A stretch of DNA of 38,254 nt, taken from NCBI GenBank assembly GCA_949285425.1, contig CASEAJ010000029.1:1-38254 (forward strand). Reading direction: 5' to 3'. The notes below the pieces were generated by a model. The model saw only the letters and a program-made list of their open reading frames with translations, was not told the origin of the DNA and made no database searches. The stretch is from an uncultured Porphyromonadaceae bacterium (GTDB lineage: Bacteria; Bacteroidota; Bacteroidia; Bacteroidales; Paludibacteraceae). The translations under genes and the position numbers were made by a program. This document shows, one piece after another, positions 34,437 to 38,254 of this stretch. Numbering within the stretch: position 1 is the first letter of the stretch; every line of letters starts with the position of its first letter.

Positions 34437-36314
34437 TTATCTTCCCAAAAGTACTAAAAGTATGTTGATGTCGCTGGGCGATATACCGGGAATGCGGGCC
34501 GCTTGTCCGATGGTTTCGGGGTCTATTTTGCTCAGTTTTTGCCGGGCTTCGGTTGAAATGGTGTGTATGTTGTTGTAGTCTATTTTGCCTTTCAGAGCAA
34601 TGTGTTCCAACCGTTGCAACTTGTCGGCTATCATTCTTTCGCGTTCGATGTATCCGGCATATTTCAGCATGATTTCAACCGATTCTATGATTTCGTCTCT
34701 TTGCGAGGGGGCTATCTCGTCGGTTTTCCGTTTCAGGGCAGGGATGGCTTCGGTCAGTTCGGTGAGTCCGAATTGCGGGCGCAGAACCAGTTCGCTCAGC
34801 TTGCAGCCTTGTTTCAGTTCGGTCGAATTCTTGCTTTGCAGAAATGCGTTGATGTGTGCCGGCTTGATGGAATAGTTGTTTATGAATTCGAGCAGGCGGT
34901 TCTGGCATTCTTTTTTCCGGTTCAGCAGGTCAAACCGGTCTTGCTTGGCCAGCCCGAGCCGGTACGACTTTTCGGTCAGGCGCATGTCGGCATCGTCTTG
35001 CCGCAGCAATATGCGGTACTCTGCACGCGACGTAAACATGCGGTAAGGTTCGTCTACGCCTTTGGTCACCAGGTCGTCAATGAGCACGCCAATGTAGGCT
35101 TCGTCTCGTCCGAGCACGAAACCGGGTCCGCCGTGACATTTCATGTGGGCGTTTACGCCGGCAACAAGTCCTTGTCCGCCGGCTTCCTCGTAACCCGTGG
35201 TTCCGTTTATCTGTCCGGCAAAGAACAGGTTTTTGATGCGTTTCGTTTCCAGTGTGTGGTTGAGCTGTGTGGGTGGAAAGAAGTCGTATTCTATGGCGTA
35301 GCCTGGACGGAACAGCTGCACGTTTTCAAGGCCGGGCACGGTTTTGATGGCGTTTATCTGCACCTGGTAGGGAAGTGACGATGAGAACCCGTTCACGTAA
35401 TACTCTTGCGAATCGACCCCTTCGGGTTCGAGGAACAACTGATGGCTGGTCTTGTCGGCAAAAGTCACTATTTTGGTCTCTATGCTCGGACAGTAGCGCG
35501 GGCCTATGCTTTTTATTTGCCCGTTGTAAAGGGGCGATTCCGGCAGTCCTTTGCGCAGTTCCTCGTGTGTTTGCTCGTTGGTGAATGTAATCCAGCAGCT
35601 CATTTGTTTCAGTTCTCTCCGCACGTTTTCCAGGTAGGAAAATTTGTGGAAGTCGTTTTCGCCGAGCTGTTCGGTCATGCGCGAGAAGTCTATGCTGCGG
35701 CCATCTATGCGCATGGGGGTGCCTGTTTTCATGCGTTCAACGGTAAATCCGTGTTCGCGCAGTTGCTCCGACAGGCCGAACGATGCCGGTTCCGATATTC
35801 TTCCGCCGACGGTTTGGTGAGGGCCTATGTGCATGAGTCCGTTCAGAAATGTGCCGTTGGTCAGCACGACGGCTTTGGCTCGGAACTCGATGCCGAGTAT
35901 GGTCTTCACACCGGTTACCGTGCCGTTTTCAATGATGAGTTCGTTTACGGTGTCTTGCCACAGGTGCAGGCGGTCGGTGTGGGTGAGTGTCTTGATCCAT
36001 TGTTGTATGAACTGATGCCGGTCGCTTTGCGAGCGCGGGCTCCACATGGCGGGACCTTTCGAGCGGTTCAGCATGCGGAACTGGATGGCGCTCCGGTCGG
36101 TTACTATGCCCATTTGCCCTCCGAGGGCATCAATCTCGCGTACCATTTGTCCTTTGGCTATGCCTCCAATGGCCGGATTGCAGCTCATCTGACCTATTTT
36201 GTTCATGTCCATGGTGATGAGCAAGGTGTTTGAACCTAAGTTGGCTGCGGCACAAGCCGCTTCGTTTCCGGCATGACCGGCTCCGACTACGATAACATCA
36301 TACTTGAAATCCAT
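34437..36314 (-). CDS. mnmG: tRNA uridine-34 carboxymethylaminomethyl modification enzyme, FAD subunit
   Basis: The 625-residue protein (GidA) works with MnmE to install cmnm5 at U34 of certain tRNAs, using FAD, methylene-THF and glycine. It shows the FAD Rossmann motif VVGAGHAGNEAACAAANLG (about 9-27), CNPAIGGIAKGQMVREIDALGG (GidA signature 1, about 45), GYAIEYDFFPPTQL (about 350) and GQINGTTGYEEAGGQGLVAG (signature 2, about 373). The C-terminal domain ends ISPSDINILLVLLGR. The start at 36314 (MDFKYDVIVV) fits the family and lies after a -7 box at 36338-36345; the longer frame from 36371 does not. It precedes uvrC, with two parS sites between. Confidence 0.96.
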   Translation of the reverse strand: MDFKYDVIVVGAGHAGNEAACAAANLGSNTLLITMDMNKIGQMSCNPAIGGIAKGQMVREIDALGGQMGIVTDRSAIQFRMLNRSKGPAMWSPRSQSDRHQFIQQWIKTLTHTDRLHLWQDTVNELIIENGTVTGVKTILGIEFRAKAVVLTNGTFLNGLMHIGPHQTVGGRISEPASFGLSEQLREHGFTVERMKTGTPMRIDGRSIDFSRMTEQLGENDFHKFSYLENVRRELKQMSCWITFTNEQTHEELRKGLPESPLYNGQIKSIGPRYCPSIETKIVTFADKTSHQLFLEPEGVDSQEYYVNGFSSSLPYQVQINAIKTVPGLENVQLFRPGYAIEYDFFPPTQLNHTLETKRIKNLFFAGQINGTTGYEEAGGQGLVAGVNAHMKCHGGPGFVLGRDEAYIGVLIDDLVTKGVDEPYRMFTSRAEYRILLRQDDADMRLTEKSYRLGLAKQDRFDLLNRKKECQNRLLEFINNYSIKPAHINAFLQSKNSTELKQGCKLSELVLRPQFGLTELTEAIPALKRKTDEIAPSQRDEIIESVEIMLKYAGYIERERMIADKLQRLEHIALKGKIDYNNIHTISTEARQKLSKIDPETIGQAARIPGISPSDINILLVLLGR

Positions 36315-36337
36315 AATAAGTCTCCTTTTCCAGCATG

Positions 36338-36345
36338 CAAAGATA
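36338..36345 (-). promoter_or_regulatory. -7 box for mnmG-uvrC
   Basis: The minus strand reads TATCTTTG (TAnnTTTG), 24 bp before the ATG at 36314. Confidence 0.5.
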
Positions 36346-36439
36346 GTGAAAGGTGAGAGTAATGGCAACAAACTTGTTTGATTGGCATTACCGAACCGCC
36401 TCCTGCCTTATGTAAAGACACTCAATTTTCGCAAGTGAA

Positions 36440-36750
36440 CTTTTAACGGTTCTTTGTTTGCCGTAGAGGGGCTGTCCGCCCCTGCGACCCCGACTTCTTT
36501 CGCTTCGCGCCTTTCCCTCACGCTCGGCATAGTGCAAACAAGTTTGCCCTCTGCCCTCGCTTATCGGGAAATTCTTTCTACAGCGAAAGAAAGTAGGCAA
36601 AGAACGCCGCCGCTGTGCCCGTTTCGCACGGAAAAATCCGTCTTTACGAAGCCTGAATGCCTGAATTCGCTTCGCTCAGACAGCAGGCCTTCGGGCGGCT
36701 TCTCCAGGCCGATTTTCCGGCTCACCGGCCAAGGCGGGAAAAAAATGTAC
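36440..36750. repeat. GC-rich non-coding segment with clustered hairpins, probable dispersed element
   Basis: In the 579-bp gap 36315-36893 this part is GC-rich and packed with small inverted repeats: AGGGGC-TGTCC-GCCCCT (36467-36483), GCAAAC-AA-GTTTGC (36534-36547), TTCTTTC-TACAGC-GAAAGAA (36572-36591) and GGCC-rich stems near 36700-36735. Open frames of 70-106 codons cross it in several directions at once, overlap each other and lack family matches, so they look like by-products of base composition. It may be a dispersed repeat or a structured RNA. From 36750 to 36893 nothing recognisable was seen. Confidence 0.45.
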
Positions 36751-36893
36751 CGTATGTGGAACCGTTCAATCTGAAATTTTAACTTACTCTCCCTCTTATT
36801 TAGAAGGAGCACCCCGAAGGGAGGTGGGAGAATGGAGAAAAGCACAAGGGGTAGGAATACCCCAAAGAGCATGAAAGATGGCAGGCTGAATAG

Positions 36894-37697
36894 TCACATC
36901 ATTTCCTCTCTTGCGGCACTCTCCTTCCTTTCCATTTCTCGTTTTGCCAGTTGGTTGGAATACCAGTCCGAGACAAACGGGAAAACATGCGACAGGTAGA
37001 CCACCATCCGGGTAACGGGGTTCGGATAAATGCTTTTGCGGTTCTTTTCAATGCCGCGTATGATGGCCCGGGCTATTTCCTGCGGAGTCTGTGCCTTGCC
37101 CGGAAATTCGTTCTGTTTCTTCCCGTTCAGCAGGTCTTCCCACAGGCTGCCGTGCCTGATGCCCATGGGGTATATGCCGGTGATGTGTCCATGTGGCGGA
37201 AACTCGAAGCGGGCTCCTTTGATGAATCCGTCGAGTGCCGACTTGGTGCCCATGTACACCGGATTGCCGGGGTAGGGCAGATTGGCTATGCCCGATACGG
37301 TGATGCCCACAAGAAACTCTTCTGTCGTGTTTTCGTGCAGGTCCAGCATCTTTTTCGTGGCGTAAATGGAAGCCAGCACATTGGTCTTGAACAGGTCTTC
37401 AAAGTCCTCCCATTGGGCCGTTTCGTGTGTGTTGAAGTAGAAACTGCCTGCGTTGGATATAAAAATGTCTATTCCGCCCATTTCCCGGATGGCAAAGTCG
37501 AACAGGGCGTCAATGTCCTGCTCCTGCGAAAGTTCGGCCTTGAACGGAATGATGTTCATGGCTATGGGAATGTTGCGCATTTGTCTCCCTACGGCAATGA
37601 TTTTCGTGCCCTCATAGGCCGAGAGTTGCACCATGAGTTGCTGCCCTATGCCGGAAGTCGCTCCGGTAATGACGATTCGTTTGTTTCGTATGTTCAT
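36894..37697 (-). CDS. Short-chain dehydrogenase/reductase
   Basis: The 267-residue protein is a classical SDR oxidoreductase: cofactor motif TGATSGIG (11-18), NAG at 82-84, catalytic Ser135 in TVSGIAN, and Tyr148 and Lys152 in YMGTK. The region after Lys152 (FIKGARFEFPPHGHITGIYPMGIRHG) is typical of short-chain reductases acting on lipid-like or small carbonyl substrates. The C-terminal part has a hydrophobic stretch (TRMVVYLSHVFPFVSDWY) that may touch membranes. The start at 37697 (MNIRNKRIVITG) was preferred to 37742, since the fold begins there. It stands alone; substrate and cofactor preference are undetermined. Confidence 0.88.
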   Translation of the reverse strand: MNIRNKRIVITGATSGIGQQLMVQLSAYEGTKIIAVGRQMRNIPIAMNIIPFKAELSQEQDIDALFDFAIREMGGIDIFISNAGSFYFNTHETAQWEDFEDLFKTNVLASIYATKKMLDLHENTTEEFLVGITVSGIANLPYPGNPVYMGTKSALDGFIKGARFEFPPHGHITGIYPMGIRHGSLWEDLLNGKKQNEFPGKAQTPQEIARAIIRGIEKNRKSIYPNPVTRMVVYLSHVFPFVSDWYSNQLAKREMERKESAAREEMM

Positions 37698-37865
37698 GTG
37701 CCTGTCCTTTTGCTTTGAAAAACCTGTTTGGAAACACAACAACCGAAGGGCATGAATTGTTCGCAGGCATTTTCGGCAGGTGACCGTTGTGGGTGGGGTG
37801 CCGGCATGGATTCTCTGCCTTGTCGTTTCCGATATGATACAAAAATTTGTTTATTAATCTAATTA

Positions 37866-37982
37866 TCAATTATTTATATTCTTCTTACCGTTAATGGACC
37901 GGACTTGGCATCCGAGATGACGGTGTATCATAATGGGCCATTTGCAGCGTTGCTTTCGACATTCGGCTTCGGTCACGCACAT
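37866..37982 (-). other. Possible 38-codon ORF overlapping a 34-codon ORF, status doubtful
   Basis: On minus, an ATG at 38077 opens 34 codons (ends ENETNEVCLCA, stop at 37973-37975). An ATG at 37982 in another frame opens 38 codons (MCVTEAECRKQRCKWPIMIH onward, stop at 37866-37868). The second contains the segment shared with 1215-1261, where the same frame would read CAAESECRKRRGDSPL, so part of the similarity holds in translation. This could be one frameshifted small gene or simply a non-coding repeat. The rest of the 557-bp gap 37698-38254 contains only repeats. Confidence 0.25.
37931..37980 (-). repeat. Dispersed ~50-bp segment, copy 2
   Basis: In reverse complement this begins GTGCG, contains CCGAATGTCGAAAGC and ends CCCATTA, as does copy 1 at 1215-1261. 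Weaker similarity (AAAACAAAAA followed by GAC/GTC) may continue further upstream in both copies. Confidence 0.55.
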
Positions 37983-38158
37983 AAGCACACTTCATTAGTC
38001 TCGTTTTCAGTTCCTTGTGTTTTCCCCATTCTAATACACCTTGCCAGGAAATGGGTTGTCGTGCTTTTTGTTTTCATGCGGCATCTTTTGTGTTTCCATT
38101 CTCAATCGCATGGCCCGCTATGCTCTTGCTATGAAAAAGCAAAATCGGCCGGTAAAAC

Positions 38159-38179
38159 AATTCATAGAACCCACCTGTA
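38159..38179 (+). repeat. ATAGAACCCACCTGTA dispersed motif
   Basis: This matches 31448-31468 in 20 of 21 positions. Here it stands directly before palindrome array D and has no inverted partner within the window. Confidence 0.6.
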
Positions 38180-38193
38180 GTTAGCGGAAAAAT

Positions 38194-38254
38194 CTTCTAT
38201 AGAAAGTTGGGTAAAATACTATAGAAGATGGAGCAACATACTATAGAAGATTGA
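38194..38254. repeat. 22-bp periodic palindrome array D (at least 3 units, cut by window end)
   Basis: Units start at 38194, 38216 and 38238, 22 bp apart, with palindromic parts CTTCTATAGAAA, ATACTATAGAAG and ATACTATAGAAG around the centre CTATAG and 10-bp linkers. The arms match array B. A degenerate unit may precede at 38172. The array continues to the end of the window and probably beyond. Confidence 0.85.

Noticed and set aside
36388..36872. Open frames of 70-106 codons upstream of mnmG
   Set aside because: They overlap each other on both strands, are rich in Arg/Ser and match no family. They look like products of a GC-rich non-coding segment.
37905..38180. 91-codon plus-strand ORF
   Set aside because: It crosses two dispersed repeats, has no promoter or family match, and its hydrophobic composition seems incidental.

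Overview
This window comes from a Bacteroidales chromosome. Evidence for this is a SusC/SusD pair, two secreted proteins with type IX secretion (T9SS) C-terminal sorting domains, lipoproteins of Bacteroidetes style, and repeated promoter -7 boxes of the form TAnnTTTG. The T9SS cargo argues for a Prevotellaceae-, Barnesiellaceae- or Porphyromonadaceae-like lineage rather than typical gut Bacteroides; this assignment is inference.

Layout. 1-2.2 kb: a SIMPL-domain protein and an AraC-type regulator, both on minus. 2.3-8.7 kb: an L-rhamnose catabolic operon on plus (rhaB, rhaA, rhaT, rhaD), ending with a secreted protein made of two tandem alpha/beta-hydrolase domains. The regulator is divergent from it and is the obvious candidate activator. 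8.7-13.2 kb: a possible 49-codon gene, two outer-membrane-type proteins, a flippase-like membrane protein and a U32 tRNA-hydroxylase-like protein. 13.5-19 kb: dusB, an M13 peptidase lipoprotein, tRNA-Ala(CGC), an OmpA-family protein and its truncated paralogue. 19.1-31.3 kb: a SusC/SusD locus whose accessory genes are an EEP-fold phosphoesterase, a calcineurin-fold phosphoesterase and a beta-propeller protein. A PHP-fold phosphoesterase diverges from it. 31.4-37.7 kb: housekeeping genes on minus (mnmG, uvrC, tsaE), a repeat lipoprotein, a small basic protein and a short-chain dehydrogenase. Two perfect parS-like sites lie between mnmG and uvrC.

The most unusual signal is a family of four intergenic arrays at about 1.0, 13.3, 30.0 and 38.2 kb. 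Each is made of three or four short palindromes repeated at exactly 22-bp spacing. The arms differ between arrays, but the design does not: a palindrome around a 4-bp centre, then a 6-10 bp linker. Two lie between divergent genes. They accompany other dispersed elements: an ATAGAACCCACC motif present three times, one of them as an 18-bp inverted repeat, and a roughly 50-bp segment shared by the two ends of the window. No CRISPR array, insertion sequence, prophage or rRNA was seen.

Start codons were usually moved downstream of the longest possible ORF, because the -7 box lies inside the extension or because the signal peptide begins at the internal Met.
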